A stretch of DNA of 64,000 nucleotides from Anaerocolumna aminovalerica (GTDB lineage Bacteria > Bacillota > Clostridia > Lachnospirales > Lachnospiraceae). Numbering within the stretch: the stretch's first letter is position 1; every line of letters begins with the position of its first letter. A program made the translations under genes and the position numbers. Shown one piece after another: positions 18,717 to 28,526 of the stretch. Under the pieces are notes generated by a model that saw nothing but the letters and a program-made list of their open reading frames with translations, searched no databases and had not been told where the DNA came from. The stretch is taken from the NCBI RefSeq assembly GCF_900115365.1, contig NZ_FOWD01000005.1, forward strand, positions 110,865 to 174,864, given 5' to 3'.

Positions 18717-20105
18717 TTAAAATTCAAATTTCTGTTCAAAATAAGCCTTTAAATCCGCTATTTTAATGCGTTCCTGTTCCATTGTATCACGGTCACGAAT
18801 GGTTACGGCTTGGTCTTCTACTGATTCAAAGTCATAAGTAATGCAGAATGGAGTACCAATTTCATCTTGTCTTCTATAACGTTTACCAATATTACCTCTG
18901 TCATCAAATTCACAGTTATAATATTTAGATAATTCTTGATATATTTTTTCTGCCCCTTCAGAGAGTTTCTTGGATAATGGTAATACACCAATCTTAACCG
19001 GCGCTAATGCAGGATGGAAATGTAGAACCGTACGAACATCTCCTTCCCCAATTTCTTCTTCATCATATGCACCGCAAAGGAATGCCAGTGTTACACGGTC
19101 AGCACCCAATGATGGCTCTACTACATAAGGCACGTATTTAATCTTCTTTTCATCATCAAAATAGCTCATATCTTCTTTGGATACGTTTTGATGTTGTGTT
19201 AAGTCATAATCCGTTCTGTCGGCAATACCCCATAATTCACCCCATCCAAATGGGAATAGGTATTCGATATCCGTAGTAGCTTTACTATAGAAAGAAAGTT
19301 CTGCTGCTTCGTGGTCACGGACTCTCATTTCTTCTTCTTTCATTCCAAGTGATTTCAACCAGTCAATACAGAATTGTTTCCAGTATGCAAACCATTCCAG
19401 ATCCGTATCCGGTTCACAGAAGAATTCTAATTCCATTTGTTCGAACTCTCTTGTACGGAATGTAAAGTTACCAGGTGTGATTTCATTACGAAATGATTTA
19501 CCGATTTGTCCAATACCAAATGGTATTTTCTTTCTTGAGGTTCTTTGTACATTTTTAAAGTTAACAAAGATACCCTGTGCTGTTTCCGGCCTTAAATATA
19601 CTACATTCTTTGCATCTTCTGTAACACCCTGGAAGGTTTTGAACATAAGATTAAATTGACGTATATCTGTAAAGTTATGTTTCCCACAAGTTGGGCATGG
19701 TATGTTATGTTCAGCAATATATTTGGACATATCTTCATGACTCCAAGCGTCCACAGAGCCTTCTAATGTAAGATTATTATCATGAGCATAATCTTCTATG
19801 ATTTTATCAGCACGGAATCTTTCATGGCATTCTTTACAATCCATTAAAGGATCAGAGAAACTGCCAAGATGTCCGGAAGCTACCCATGTTTGGGGATTCA
19901 TAAGGATTGCACAGTCAACACCTACATTATAAGGATTCTCCTGTATGAATTTTTTCCACCATGCTTTTTTTACATTGTTCTTCAATTCAACGCCTAAGTT
20001 GCCGTAATCCCAGGTATTTGCCAATCCTCCGTATATTTCTGAACCCGGATATACAAATCCTCTGGCCTTTGCTAAGGCAACAATTTTCTCCATTGTTTTT
20101 TCCAT
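18717..20105 (-). CDS. glyQS: Glycyl-tRNA synthetase (single-chain, alpha2 type)
   Basis: Class II synthetase of 462 residues. Motif 2 region includes [30 protein letters not shown] in outline (about 195-225), and motif 3 is [13 protein letters not shown]. The anticodon-binding domain is at the C-terminus (about 360-462). It has the CxxC/CxxC zinc insertion ([16 protein letters not shown]). It charges tRNA-Gly. AGGTTAAG lies before ATG. Many Firmicute glyQS genes have a T-box leader; none is evident here. Confidence 0.97.
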   Translation of the reverse strand: MEKTMEKIVALAKARGFVYPGSEIYGGLANTWDYGNLGVELKNNVKKAWWKKFIQENPYNVGVDCAILMNPQTWVASGHLGSFSDPLMDCKECHERFRADKIIEDYAHDNNLTLEGSVDAWSHEDMSKYIAEHNIPCPTCGKHNFTDIRQFNLMFKTFQGVTEDAKNVVYLRPETAQGIFVNFKNVQRTSRKKIPFGIGQIGKSFRNEITPGNFTFRTREFEQMELEFFCEPDTDLEWFAYWKQFCIDWLKSLGMKEEEMRVRDHEAAELSFYSKATTDIEYLFPFGWGELWGIADRTDYDLTQHQNVSKEDMSYFDDEKKIKYVPYVVEPSLGADRVTLAFLCGAYDEEEIGEGDVRTVLHFHPALAPVKIGVLPLSKKLSEGAEKIYQELSKYYNCEFDDRGNIGKRYRRQDEIGTPFCITYDFESVEDQAVTIRDRDTMEQERIKIADLKAYFEQKFEF

Positions 20106-20107
20106 CT

Positions 20108-20134
20108 TAACCTCGATTCTGGTACTTTAGCACC
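20108..20134 (-). repeat. Repeated leader motif, copy 1 (before glyQS)
   Basis: On the minus strand GGTGCTAAAGTACC, a small hairpin, is followed by AGAATCGAGGTTA. The last 15 bases, CCAGAATCGAGGTTA, recur exactly at 29391-29405 with the same kind of hairpin before them. Its 3' end supplies the glyQS ribosome site. Confidence 0.6.
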
Positions 20135-20177
20135 TTTATAATAGTGAAAGCGATTTGTGCTCTGACACAAATTGCCG

Positions 20178-20205
20178 GTTTGAAAAAAGCTTGCTTTTTT
20201 CAAAC
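20178..20205. terminator. Terminator downstream of the lipoprotein gene
   Basis: A perfect 13-bp stem (GTTTGAAAAAAGC and complement) around two bases. The T run is within the stem. It lies about 90 bases after the minus-strand lipoprotein stop and before glyQS. Confidence 0.7.
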
Positions 20206-20293
20206 TACTTTCATTCCTTTCAATAATTTATCTAACTTCGAGCTTAGAAATTAATCTACCTAAATAAGCTCTCAGAATGACAGATAGTATACG

Positions 20294-20896
20294 TTATGGT
20301 TTATATACAATGACGGAAGCACCCTCCGGTGCTGTTTGTATGGTGCGGGAATTCACTAATATGCAATTTGCATAATATTTAATTGTTCCTTCAACCATTA
20401 GATCTACACTGTCATTTATCATAACAACTTTATACTTTTCATTCTTTAGTGCTTCCTCTTTTTTTACATAAGAGCCGTTATCTTCTTTAACAAATACATC
20501 GGGAAGTTCTAAGTTGCTGCCCGAAAGAGCATCCAGACCCATAGTAACTGCTTCTACCTTATTAAACGCTCCATAAGTATCCAGGTTTTGATAGGTTAAT
20601 ATAAGAACGGCAGTTTCTCCGTTCATCTCCAGGGAATCTATGGTAATTGCAGTTTCCGATCCTAAAGATTTATTAAATTTGTTGATTTCTTTTGTTATAA
20701 AGTTGTTTAACGCATCCAAACTGTAGTACTCTTTACTAAATTCTTCTACCGTTGCCGCCTGTACCGTCCCGTCCCTTTTGATTACAACGGTATTAACCTC
20801 TGCATCCTTGGTATTTAACTTTATATCTTTTCTTTTACAACCAGCCAATAAGATAAGTGCTAAGGCAAGAATTGTATAAAGAATCTTCTTCTTCAT
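20294..20896 (-). CDS. Putative lipoprotein, GerMN-like in size, function unknown
   Basis: MKKKILYTILALALILLAGC gives a classical lipoprotein signal with Cys at residue 20. The mature domain (about 180 residues) alternates strands and helices, with VNTVVIKRDGTVQAATVEEF at the start and no catalytic motif. The start at 20896 follows GGAGGAGC; an upstream ATG at 20911 has no such site. It lies between recO and glyQS on the same strand and ends in a terminator, so it is probably read from the era-recO direction. The family is not recognised with certainty. Confidence 0.8.
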   Translation of the reverse strand: MKKKILYTILALALILLAGCKRKDIKLNTKDAEVNTVVIKRDGTVQAATVEEFSKEYYSLDALNNFITKEINKFNKSLGSETAITIDSLEMNGETAVLILTYQNLDTYGAFNKVEAVTMGLDALSGSNLELPDVFVKEDNGSYVKKEEALKNEKYKVVMINDSVDLMVEGTIKYYANCILVNSRTIQTAPEGASVIVYKP

Positions 20897-20977
20897 AAAA
20901 TGCTCCTCCATCCAGACTTAAAAATAGTTTTCTATCATTGTAACCTTAAAATTAATATATTTCAACTAGATTTTATA

Positions 20978-21727
20978 TCAGAATAATTTCTCCAAGATTT
21001 CTAGAGATTTCATCTTTTTGTCTATGTAGTATTCCTTATAGCTGTTCATACACTGTTTCAGTTCTTCTAATACTTCATTTGAAACAGTAAAGGTATACAA
21101 TTTTTCAATGGAAGAGGTTATGATGTATTGCATAGTGTAGATGGCAGAGGAACTTAATCTTATGTTTTTTCCAAGGATCTCTCCATGCCGGCAGTCCTTA
21201 CAGATAAGCCCCCCCTCTTTACTGTTAAAGAAATAATAGTCTTCTTCTTTTCCACATTTCACACATTGAAATACTTGGGGAGCCACTCCATGGATAACTA
21301 AAATTTTTAATTCAAAAATATATCGGACCAGGCTTTTTCCAATAGATTCCATAGTTAATGCCCGAAGGGATTGATATAAAAGTTTTAAAATCTCCGTCCC
21401 GTCTTCATTTTCATGAGTAAAATAATCCGCCAGTTCACAGAAATAAATTCCAAAATAGGCCGCTTCTATGTCATTTCTTAATGTTTCAAAGTAATTTGAT
21501 ATATTGACAGATATTAAGTTGTAAGAAGTCCTTCCTTCATATAGAGAAAATTCTCCAAAGGAAAAAGGTTGACTACATGCCAAAAAGGCACTACTTGGTT
21601 TTCTAGCGCCTTTTGCAAATGCAGTTATTTTTCCACGTTCCTTGGTTAAAATAACCAAACGTTTATCATAATCTCCAATTGGCATGGCTGATAAAACCAT
21701 CCCTATCATAGGTGTTGCCATCATCAT
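20978..21727 (-). CDS. recO: DNA repair protein RecO
   Basis: The N-terminal OB fold opens with GMVLSAMPIGDYDKRLVILT, a helical domain follows, and a zinc ribbon with CVKCGKE and CKDC (about residues 170-195) is present. RecO loads RecA with RecF and RecR in gap repair and anneals single strands. I chose the first of three ATG codons after AAGGTGG. Its first 62 bases overlap the end of yqzL in another frame, so translation may be coupled. Confidence 0.93.
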   Translation of the reverse strand: MMMATPMIGMVLSAMPIGDYDKRLVILTKERGKITAFAKGARKPSSAFLACSQPFSFGEFSLYEGRTSYNLISVNISNYFETLRNDIEAAYFGIYFCELADYFTHENEDGTEILKLLYQSLRALTMESIGKSLVRYIFELKILVIHGVAPQVFQCVKCGKEEDYYFFNSKEGGLICKDCRHGEILGKNIRLSSSAIYTMQYIITSSIEKLYTFTVSNEVLEELKQCMNSYKEYYIDKKMKSLEILEKLF

Positions 21728-21857
21728 TACAACCACCTTCTTTTATATCCTTTCGTCTATAGCCTGCAGCATCTTCCATAGTACAAGCCGTATAGTTTAA
21801 ATAATCAAGAATGGATCCGGTTTCTTCGAATTTTTTCCAATAATATGATTGATTCAT
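21666..21857 (-). CDS. yqzL: YqzL-family small protein
   Basis: A 63-residue product that begins MNQSYYWKKFEETGSILDYL, matching the W-K-x-F-x-x-T-G-x-I-x-x-Y-L pattern of YqzL. In Bacillus and many clostridia this gene sits between era and recO, as here. A strong AGGGGGA ribosome site precedes ATG. The C-terminal third overlaps the recO start in another frame and is probably not conserved. Function unknown. Confidence 0.8.
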   Translation of the reverse strand: MNQSYYWKKFEETGSILDYLNYTACTMEDAAGYRRKDIKEGGCNDDGNTYDRDGFISHANWRL

Positions 21858-21978
21858 CTAAAATCCCCCTAACTGTAAATAATAAGTGTAATACTTAAGT
21901 TCCTAATAATAGTTTATCCAACCATTTTTATTCTAAACTAATAAAAATATACCAATATCCTATTTTACGTAAGGGGTA

Positions 21979-22023
21979 ATACTAATATCCTTTAGCCTAT
22001 GGAACTTTGACGTATATTAGTAT
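21979..22023. terminator. Hairpin between era and yqzL
   Basis: ATACTAATAT pairs with ATATTAGTAT (10 bp) around a 25-base loop, just after the era stop. No T tract, so it may be a processing or attenuation stem. Confidence 0.4.
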
Positions 22024-22044
22024 AATTAAGCGTTCCATTAAAAA

Positions 22045-22953
22045 CTACAGTTCTGATTTGTTATATCCATAGTTTTTAATTAAGAAGTCACTGTCTCTCC
22101 AGTCTTTTTTCACTTTTACCCAGAGTTGCAGATTCACCCGCATATCAAGAAGGTTCTCTATCTCCTGCCTTGCCTGCATTCCGATTTGTTTTAATTTTTC
22201 ACCTTTTTTACCTATGATAATTCCTTTATGGGAATCTCTTTCACAAATAATGGTGGCATCAATATCTACAAGTCCACCACCCGGTCTTTCTTTCATTCTA
22301 TCAATTGCTACCGCAATGCCGTGAGGTATCTCATCGCCTAAAAGTCTTAAAGCCTTTTCTCTTACCAGTTCTGCTGCAATCTGTCTTTCAGGTTGATCTG
22401 TAATAACATCCTCATCAAAATATCTGGGGCCTTCCGGTAAATATTTGAATATAGACTGAATCAATTCTTTCGTATTATCTCCTTTTAAAGCAGATACAGG
22501 CACTATATCAGCAAAGGAATGAACATCTTTATAGGCATCTATAAATTTTAAAATCTCCTCTTTCTTTACTGTATCCACTTTATTAATGACCAGAATAACG
22601 GTTGTTTTTACTTTGCTTAATTGATCTATTATATGTTTTTCTCCAGCACCAATAAAAGTGGTAGGTTCAACCAGCCAAAGTATCACATCCACCTCTTTTA
22701 AAGTTCTCTCTGCTACAGATACCATGTATTCTCCCAGCTTATTTTTCGCTTTGTGTATCCCTGGGGTATCAATGAAGATAATCTGTCCTTGTTCTGCGGT
22801 ATAAACGGTCTGTATTCGGTTTCTTGTGGTTTGAGGCTTATTGGAAGTAATGGCAATCTTTTGACCAATCAAATAGTTCATTAATGTGGATTTTCCCACA
22901 TTGGGTCTTCCAATAAGGGTAACAAAACCGGATTTATATTCATTTTTTTTCAT
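22045..22953 (-). CDS. era: GTPase Era
   Basis: An N-terminal G domain with G1 GRPNVGKST, G3 DTPGIHKAKNKLG and G4 NKVD, and a C-terminal KH domain with GIIIGKKGEKLKQIG. It has normal length (302). Era binds the 3' end of 16S rRNA and helps mature the 30S subunit. It leads a conserved group with yqzL and recO on the same strand. Confidence 0.98.
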   Translation of the reverse strand: MKKNEYKSGFVTLIGRPNVGKSTLMNYLIGQKIAITSNKPQTTRNRIQTVYTAEQGQIIFIDTPGIHKAKNKLGEYMVSVAERTLKEVDVILWLVEPTTFIGAGEKHIIDQLSKVKTTVILVINKVDTVKKEEILKFIDAYKDVHSFADIVPVSALKGDNTKELIQSIFKYLPEGPRYFDEDVITDQPERQIAAELVREKALRLLGDEIPHGIAVAIDRMKERPGGGLVDIDATIICERDSHKGIIIGKKGEKLKQIGMQARQEIENLLDMRVNLQLWVKVKKDWRDSDFLIKNYGYNKSEL

Positions 22954-23081
22954 ATGTTGTTTCTTTACTCCTTTTTATCTGCCATTCCAAAACATAAATT
23001 CAACAGACTGAATTTACGTTTTAAAATGACCTGTTGTCTATAAATTCCTGCTTTAAAAACCAGTGTTTATAGACTTTTCTT

Positions 23082-26027
23082 TTAACTAAGAGTCTTTATT
23101 TCTATAAATAAGTCTCTATTTTCTTCAATTTTCTTTTCATTTCCAATGACACAGATATTACCCTCATCAACAATAGCTCTAATGATATCGGAAAGTTCCC
23201 GGATATCTTCCATAGTAACATTTATGATTTCATCTCTTTGCTTTTGAATATCTTCCATGGTCATACCGGTTAAATAGGCTGCCATAGATGTATTTCCTTT
23301 AATGCGGGGTGTGCGTGGTGTGTCAATTCCACTGATGGTACCAATAATATACTTGGTCATATCTCTCTCGTCTGCAGTAAAATTCTTTACATATTCATAA
23401 GCTTTTTCATAAATATCGTTAGTCTCTTTTATATTCGGATCCCTGTATGAAGTAAAATAACCATTACCGCTGATATTAGAGAAACCGCACATGCAGCCAT
23501 AGGCTCCACCCTTAACCCTGATGTTATTCCAAAGATAATCATAACTCATTATTACCTTTAGAACTTCTAATGCACCTGTATATTGATAGCCTGCTTTTAT
23601 GAAGTTTCCGGTCCGGGCTACATATTGGACCTGACTGGAAGTTTTAAATCCTTCATTTAATCTACGTAATTCAAAATGATCTTCTTTAGCCTCTATTGGT
23701 TCCTTTTTTAATTGCTCTACAAAAGGCAGAAGTTTTCCTGTTAATGTTTTAAGTCCCTCTTCGTCAGAAGTAAAGCTGATGATCAGATTCTCTTTTCTAA
23801 AGATATAAATCATTAAGTCTTGAAGCTTTTTAATTAAGTCGGCAACTTCTTCTTTATAATTTTTCTCTATTTTTTCAATAAACTTTAGATATGATATACC
23901 GCTGCATTCCTCATTAAAGCGGGCAGATTCTGAAAAGTATGACGTAGCACGGTTGACAGCTGCAATATGTCCTGCTGAATTTATTCGCATTTGCAGTCTG
24001 GATTTTACTTCCGAAATAATTTCAAGAAGGCGTTTTTCATCATCTAAATTGGTAAAGCTGATTATCTCTTTTAATAAGTCAAAGGCATTGTCCATTTCGT
24101 CATATAATACTTTTACATCAATCTGAAAGGCAGGTAAATATTCCAAAGGACTTCCCTTCTTGCCATAGGCTGCTACATCAGATGTAATACCTCCAGTATG
24201 AATATTAATCTCATTAGCAAGTTCTAAAAAGCTATAATGTTCTGTATCAATATAGCCTAAAACCGTTGAAAGCAGGCCGGTATATGGAATTAATTCTTTA
24301 GGAACCCCGCTTAAATCAAAGATCAAACGCATATAAGCAATACCATTGGTAAATACATTATGATGAGTAAGGGGTATTCCGTCAATTACGATTTCATCGT
24401 TATAGATTGGTTGGGCCTTTTCACCAATATCTTCACGGCTCAACATTGGTATCTTCTCCACATCTTCTTTGGAGGACGGTTCTTCCTGATATTCTTTCAA
24501 ATGTTTGGTATCTTCAATAATCTTATTGATTTCTTCCTGAGTAAAGCCTGCCTTGTAATTAGCCAGCTTTTCTCTTAACTCTTCTTCTCTTCGGGCAGAT
24601 AAACCAGCTTGTGGTTTTAAAGTCACCAATGAAATATGATCATTATTTAATAAATAATCTACGATTAGCTTAGTATAATAGTCCGTCCCGATTTTATCTT
24701 TTAAGAACTGAAAAACTTTATTAGCGTTTAATAATGTAAAGGGCCTGTTATCATCATATAACCAGCTGCTTAACATTTGAATTCCATACATTAATCCCTT
24801 AGGAAATTGTCCGAAATCCGCTTCCCTATATTTAAATTCATAATAGTTAATGGCAGCTTTAATGGACTTTTCATCCAATCCGTCACGTACCAACTGTTCC
24901 AGTGTAGTTCGTATTAAAGAAGCAAATAATTCTTTTTGCTCCAATTCTGCATTCTTTGCAATAATGGAGAAGGTAGGCTGAAAGATATTGTTATCATAAC
25001 TGCTGAATACATCCTTACCAATTCCAGCATCTAAAAGAGCTTGCTTTAACGGTGCTCCCGGTGCCGATAGAAGAACATAATCAAGAATCTGCATAGCCAT
25101 GCCTAAATCTTTGTCAAGACTGGTTCCAATAGACATATTATAGCTTAGATACGTATTATTAACCGTACTTTCATTTTCACTTAAAGGATAAAACATCTCT
25201 ACATCATTTATCCTTCCAAAAGGATGCTGATAACGAATCTCCGAATCTATAGCCTTCTCATCAAAGTGCTGTAGATATTCTGTGTCTATCCAATTTAGTT
25301 TTTCTTCAACTTCCATATTTCCGTATAAATATATATAACTATTGGAAGGATGATAGTATTTCTTATGAAAATCTAAAAATTCTTCATAGGACAGTTCCGG
25401 AATATGTTTTGGGTCACCCCCTGATTCTACTCCGTAAGCGTTATCCGGAAACAGAGAATTTTGAATGGTTCTAAATAACAGTTGTTCCGGCGAAGAAAAA
25501 GCACCTTTCATTTCGTTATAAACAACACCATTATATTTTAATTCTCCATCTTCACTTTCTAATTCGTAATGCCATCCTTCCTGCTTAAATATCTCTTCTC
25601 TTTGATAGATATTGGGATAAAATACAGCATCCAGATATACATGAATCAAATTTTGAAAGTCCTTATCGTTACAGCTTGCCACCGGATATATTGTCTTATC
25701 CGGATAAGTCATTGCGTTTAAAAAAGTGTTTAATGAACCCTTTGTCAACTCTATAAAGGGATCTTTGGCAGGGAATTTTTTAGAACCGCATAATACGGAA
25801 TGCTCAATAATATGAGGTACACCAGTACTATTAAAGGGCGGTGTTCGAAAACCAATAGAAAACACCTTATTATCATCATCATTGGTAATTACGGCAACTC
25901 TGGCGCCGGTTTTTTTATGTTTAAAGAGTAGTCCCAAACTATTAATGTCTACTAGGTCTTCTTCTTTCAATAACTCATAACCAGTTAATTCACTTAACTC
26001 TTTACTGCTTTTCAGATTCTTAGCCAT
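23082..26027 (-). CDS. M16C zinc metallopeptidase (PreP/HypA-like insulinase family)
   Basis: 981 residues, the length of presequence-protease-type M16C enzymes. The inverted zinc motif HIIEHSVLCGS (His, Glu, His near residues 71-75) is intact and the distal glutamate lies in the helix about 75 residues later. A second, inactive-type M16 half and the M16C-associated domain follow (about 480-730). It should degrade unfolded peptides in the cytosol. It precedes era on the same strand by about 130 bases, a neighbour seen in related clostridia. Confidence 0.95.
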   Translation of the reverse strand: MAKNLKSSKELSELTGYELLKEEDLVDINSLGLLFKHKKTGARVAVITNDDDNKVFSIGFRTPPFNSTGVPHIIEHSVLCGSKKFPAKDPFIELTKGSLNTFLNAMTYPDKTIYPVASCNDKDFQNLIHVYLDAVFYPNIYQREEIFKQEGWHYELESEDGELKYNGVVYNEMKGAFSSPEQLLFRTIQNSLFPDNAYGVESGGDPKHIPELSYEEFLDFHKKYYHPSNSYIYLYGNMEVEEKLNWIDTEYLQHFDEKAIDSEIRYQHPFGRINDVEMFYPLSENESTVNNTYLSYNMSIGTSLDKDLGMAMQILDYVLLSAPGAPLKQALLDAGIGKDVFSSYDNNIFQPTFSIIAKNAELEQKELFASLIRTTLEQLVRDGLDEKSIKAAINYYEFKYREADFGQFPKGLMYGIQMLSSWLYDDNRPFTLLNANKVFQFLKDKIGTDYYTKLIVDYLLNNDHISLVTLKPQAGLSARREEELREKLANYKAGFTQEEINKIIEDTKHLKEYQEEPSSKEDVEKIPMLSREDIGEKAQPIYNDEIVIDGIPLTHHNVFTNGIAYMRLIFDLSGVPKELIPYTGLLSTVLGYIDTEHYSFLELANEINIHTGGITSDVAAYGKKGSPLEYLPAFQIDVKVLYDEMDNAFDLLKEIISFTNLDDEKRLLEIISEVKSRLQMRINSAGHIAAVNRATSYFSESARFNEECSGISYLKFIEKIEKNYKEEVADLIKKLQDLMIYIFRKENLIISFTSDEEGLKTLTGKLLPFVEQLKKEPIEAKEDHFELRRLNEGFKTSSQVQYVARTGNFIKAGYQYTGALEVLKVIMSYDYLWNNIRVKGGAYGCMCGFSNISGNGYFTSYRDPNIKETNDIYEKAYEYVKNFTADERDMTKYIIGTISGIDTPRTPRIKGNTSMAAYLTGMTMEDIQKQRDEIINVTMEDIRELSDIIRAIVDEGNICVIGNEKKIEENRDLFIEIKTLS

Positions 26028-26171
26028 GATTTTTCCTCCTTATATACTTACCAGTAACTAACTATACTGCATGATTTTGCATATTAGTTATCTGGTTATT
26101 ATAACATAACCTTCTATTATTGTCATGAGAAAGATGATGACAATATCCTTTACATGAGGCTGAGACAATAA

Positions 26172-27416
26172 TTAATGTTCTATGCCGTATTTGAGTAAAG
26201 TTATAGAATCTTCCCATCTTCCGGACGCAGTAGAGTTCATGATAACGCTGATAAATTGTTTATCCTCTTTTTCTGCCGCCGATACCAAACATCTTCCGGC
26301 CAAAGAACTGGATCCTGTTTTTAAGCCAATGGCATATTTATAAAATGCTCCGCTGCCATTTACAACTAATTTATTGGTTGACTTCCAAGTTACATCTTCA
26401 CCGCTTAAAAATATATTTCTTGCTCTTTCTTTTTCTGTTATTTCACGGATAATATCCACCTTTATTGCTTCCAGAGAGATTATACCCATATCATAGGCAG
26501 TAGTATACTGTCCTTCCGCATCATACCCGTCAGGGTTCTTAAAATGAGTGTCTTTTAGACCAAGTTCTTTGACTTTTTCATTCATTTTATCTACAAAGGC
26601 ATTTACAGCCCTTTTGGCATCTGCCGATTTATCTTTTAAAATAATTCTCCCGCCGTGGGCTGCCAAAGCATACGCCGCATCGTTACCCGAAGGTATTAAC
26701 ATACCCTCAAGAAGCATTTGTACGGTTAGCCTTTCACCCTCCTGCAGATAAGCACGACTGGAATCCGAGGCAATTAATTGAATTTCCTCCCCTACCTTCA
26801 CAGTATCATTAAGGTTACAAAGCTCCAAAATAACAAGGGCAGTCATTAGTTTAGTGGTACTTGCCGGATAAACCGGTGTGGTAGCGTTCTTATGATACAA
26901 CACCTTCCCTTTTTTACAATCAATAAGAATAGCACTTTCTGCATCAATAGAAATAGATGGATTTTTTATATTCAGAGCTATTTTGGGAGAAGAATTCGCC
27001 TCCACGCTTGGCTCTTCCCATCCTGAAGCACTTAATCCGTCTGCATTGGCATAAAATCCGTCTTCTATGTTTTTTTCTGTAAATTCGCGGGAAGATTCAA
27101 TCTCTTTTTCCCCCACTCTGTTTCTTTCCGATTCCGGTATGGAATTCGCCATATCGGAATTTTCCCTATGGGAATCCTCTAAATAGGAGGTTCCATTGGA
27201 GGTCTTATCTGTTTTCTGGTTAGAATTGGCTTTATCCTGTAGTATATGACTGATTTCTTTATAAGATAAATCTTGAGATTTTTCCAGATCTTTTTCAGCA
27301 CTTTCCTCGATGGTATACTGTATAGTTTTTATCAGCATGGTTCCAAAAATTGCACCTAACCCTACAACCAGTACTGTTCCAATAATGAATACCGTTTTTT
27401 TCACGATTACGCCCAT
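26172..27416 (-). CDS. D-alanyl-D-alanine carboxypeptidase (PBP5/DacF type)
   Basis: An N-terminal transmembrane anchor (about 7-27) is followed by a polar, Ser/Glu/Asn-rich spacer of about 110 residues, then an S11 peptidase domain. The catalytic SxxK is PASTTKLM, the second motif is SGNDAAYA and the third is KTGSSSLAG. It trims the terminal D-Ala of peptidoglycan. The beta-rich C-terminal domain of DacA-type enzymes is absent, and the anchor is at the N-terminus, so it is a short variant. It stands alone in the minus direction. Confidence 0.93.
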   Translation of the reverse strand: MGVIVKKTVFIIGTVLVVGLGAIFGTMLIKTIQYTIEESAEKDLEKSQDLSYKEISHILQDKANSNQKTDKTSNGTSYLEDSHRENSDMANSIPESERNRVGEKEIESSREFTEKNIEDGFYANADGLSASGWEEPSVEANSSPKIALNIKNPSISIDAESAILIDCKKGKVLYHKNATTPVYPASTTKLMTALVILELCNLNDTVKVGEEIQLIASDSSRAYLQEGERLTVQMLLEGMLIPSGNDAAYALAAHGGRIILKDKSADAKRAVNAFVDKMNEKVKELGLKDTHFKNPDGYDAEGQYTTAYDMGIISLEAIKVDIIREITEKERARNIFLSGEDVTWKSTNKLVVNGSGAFYKYAIGLKTGSSSLAGRCLVSAAEKEDKQFISVIMNSTASGRWEDSITLLKYGIEH

Positions 27417-27577
27417 CCCTTAATTTTTGTTTCAATAAAATTGAGTATGCTTAAATCTATATTAATTATTATTATTCTCTTTATAGCCAATTTATATTAT
27501 TCTATTATTTATTTCCAGTAATCGCAATAGTATTCTTTTTGTAATTTTAAAAAATTTAAGAGTCTGCCCAAAATAAT

Positions 27578-27677
27578 AAACTGTCAATCAGAGAACACTT
27601 TATCGAAGCATCTCATATTCATATTAGATGCCTCTCCAATTCAACTTCGTGAATTGTTCTCTGAATGACAGTTTTTT
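27578..27677. repeat. Fold-back repeat with ACTGTCATTC ends, copy A
   Basis: The arms AAACTGTCAATCAGAGAACA (27578-27597) and their complement (27655-27677) pair with one mismatch; an inner GCATCT/AGATGC stem is inside. The ends match those of copy B at 53822-53944. With its A/T-flanked outer stem it can end transcription of the minus-strand DUF4097 gene. Confidence 0.75.
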
Positions 27678-27692
27678 CATATTATTAATAGA

Positions 27693-28526
27693 TTATTCAA
27701 AATTTATATTGATGTCTCCTACTCCCCCATCAATATCCATGAAGTTTTTTGCATTTAAGCTATTCCAGTTTATATTGGAGTATTTTTCTCCATTAATCTT
27801 GATATTTCCAAGACCTTTTTCTACTTTTATTTTGTAGTCATCGATTGTTCCTTTTAAATCCAAGTCAACATTACCTACACCACAATCTATATCAGTTTTT
27901 CCTGATAAGGTTCCCTCAATATCAACATTTCCTAGGCCTGAATCGATAGTAGTGTCATTTAATACAACCTGTTTAAAATTAATATTTCCTACACCGCCAT
28001 CAATATCTACTGTATGGGCAATAATATTATTACCCCGTATATTTCCGGCTCCCCCATTGATCTCTAATTCCTTGGTCTCCAGATCTTCAATGTTTACATC
28101 ACCGGCTCCTGCATCGATTATGAATCGTTCTGCAACAAAACCTTCCGGTAGATATACTGTTATATCGGATTTAAAGTTACCATCGAACCAATTCCAGAAC
28201 CAATATCTTGTTTTATTTTTTAAAGTTAGAGTCCCATTAAAACTTTTTTCAATAGTATAGTATTCACTTACATTCTTTGCAATTATTTCCACCTTATCAC
28301 TGTCTCCAGTTCGAACTTTAAGAGTTCCAACCCCATGATCTATGGATATACTTGTTATATCATCAAAGGATTTGTTAATATCTACAGCATCTCCCCTTGT
28401 TGCAACTCCGTTAAATACACCAGTTAAAGCAAATATACCCGTTGCAATTCCTCCAATTATCGTAACAGTAAGGAATATTGCAAATCCCATAGCCAGATAC
28501 TTGATTACTTTTTGAAATTCATTCAT
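27693..28526 (-). CDS. DUF4097-type beta-repeat membrane protein
   Basis: One N-terminal transmembrane segment (about 10-35) precedes a right-handed, repeat-rich beta domain in which units like IDGGVGNINF and DSGLGNVDIEG recur about every 20 residues (nine or ten units). This is the DUF4097 (PF13349) pattern. The start ATG overlaps the stop of the preceding LiaF-like gene as ATGA, indicating coupled translation. Such proteins often accompany LiaF-like or PspC-like envelope-stress proteins. Function unknown. Confidence 0.85.
   Translation of the reverse strand: MNEFQKVIKYLAMGFAIFLTVTIIGGIATGIFALTGVFNGVATRGDAVDINKSFDDITSISIDHGVGTLKVRTGDSDKVEIIAKNVSEYYTIEKSFNGTLTLKNKTRYWFWNWFDGNFKSDITVYLPEGFVAERFIIDAGAGDVNIEDLETKELEINGGAGNIRGNNIIAHTVDIDGGVGNINFKQVVLNDTTIDSGLGNVDIEGTLSGKTDIDCGVGNVDLDLKGTIDDYKIKVEKGLGNIKINGEKYSNINWNSLNAKNFMDIDGGVGDININFE

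Noticed and set aside
20106..20293. T-box riboswitch before glyQS
   Set aside because: Glycyl-tRNA synthetase genes are often T-box controlled, but there is no AGGGTGGNACCGCG-like box, and the hairpin at 20178-20205 fits a terminator of the preceding gene.
26117..26146. Terminator after the carboxypeptidase gene
   Set aside because: A short ATTGTCAT/ATGACAAT stem is present but there is no T tract in the needed direction.
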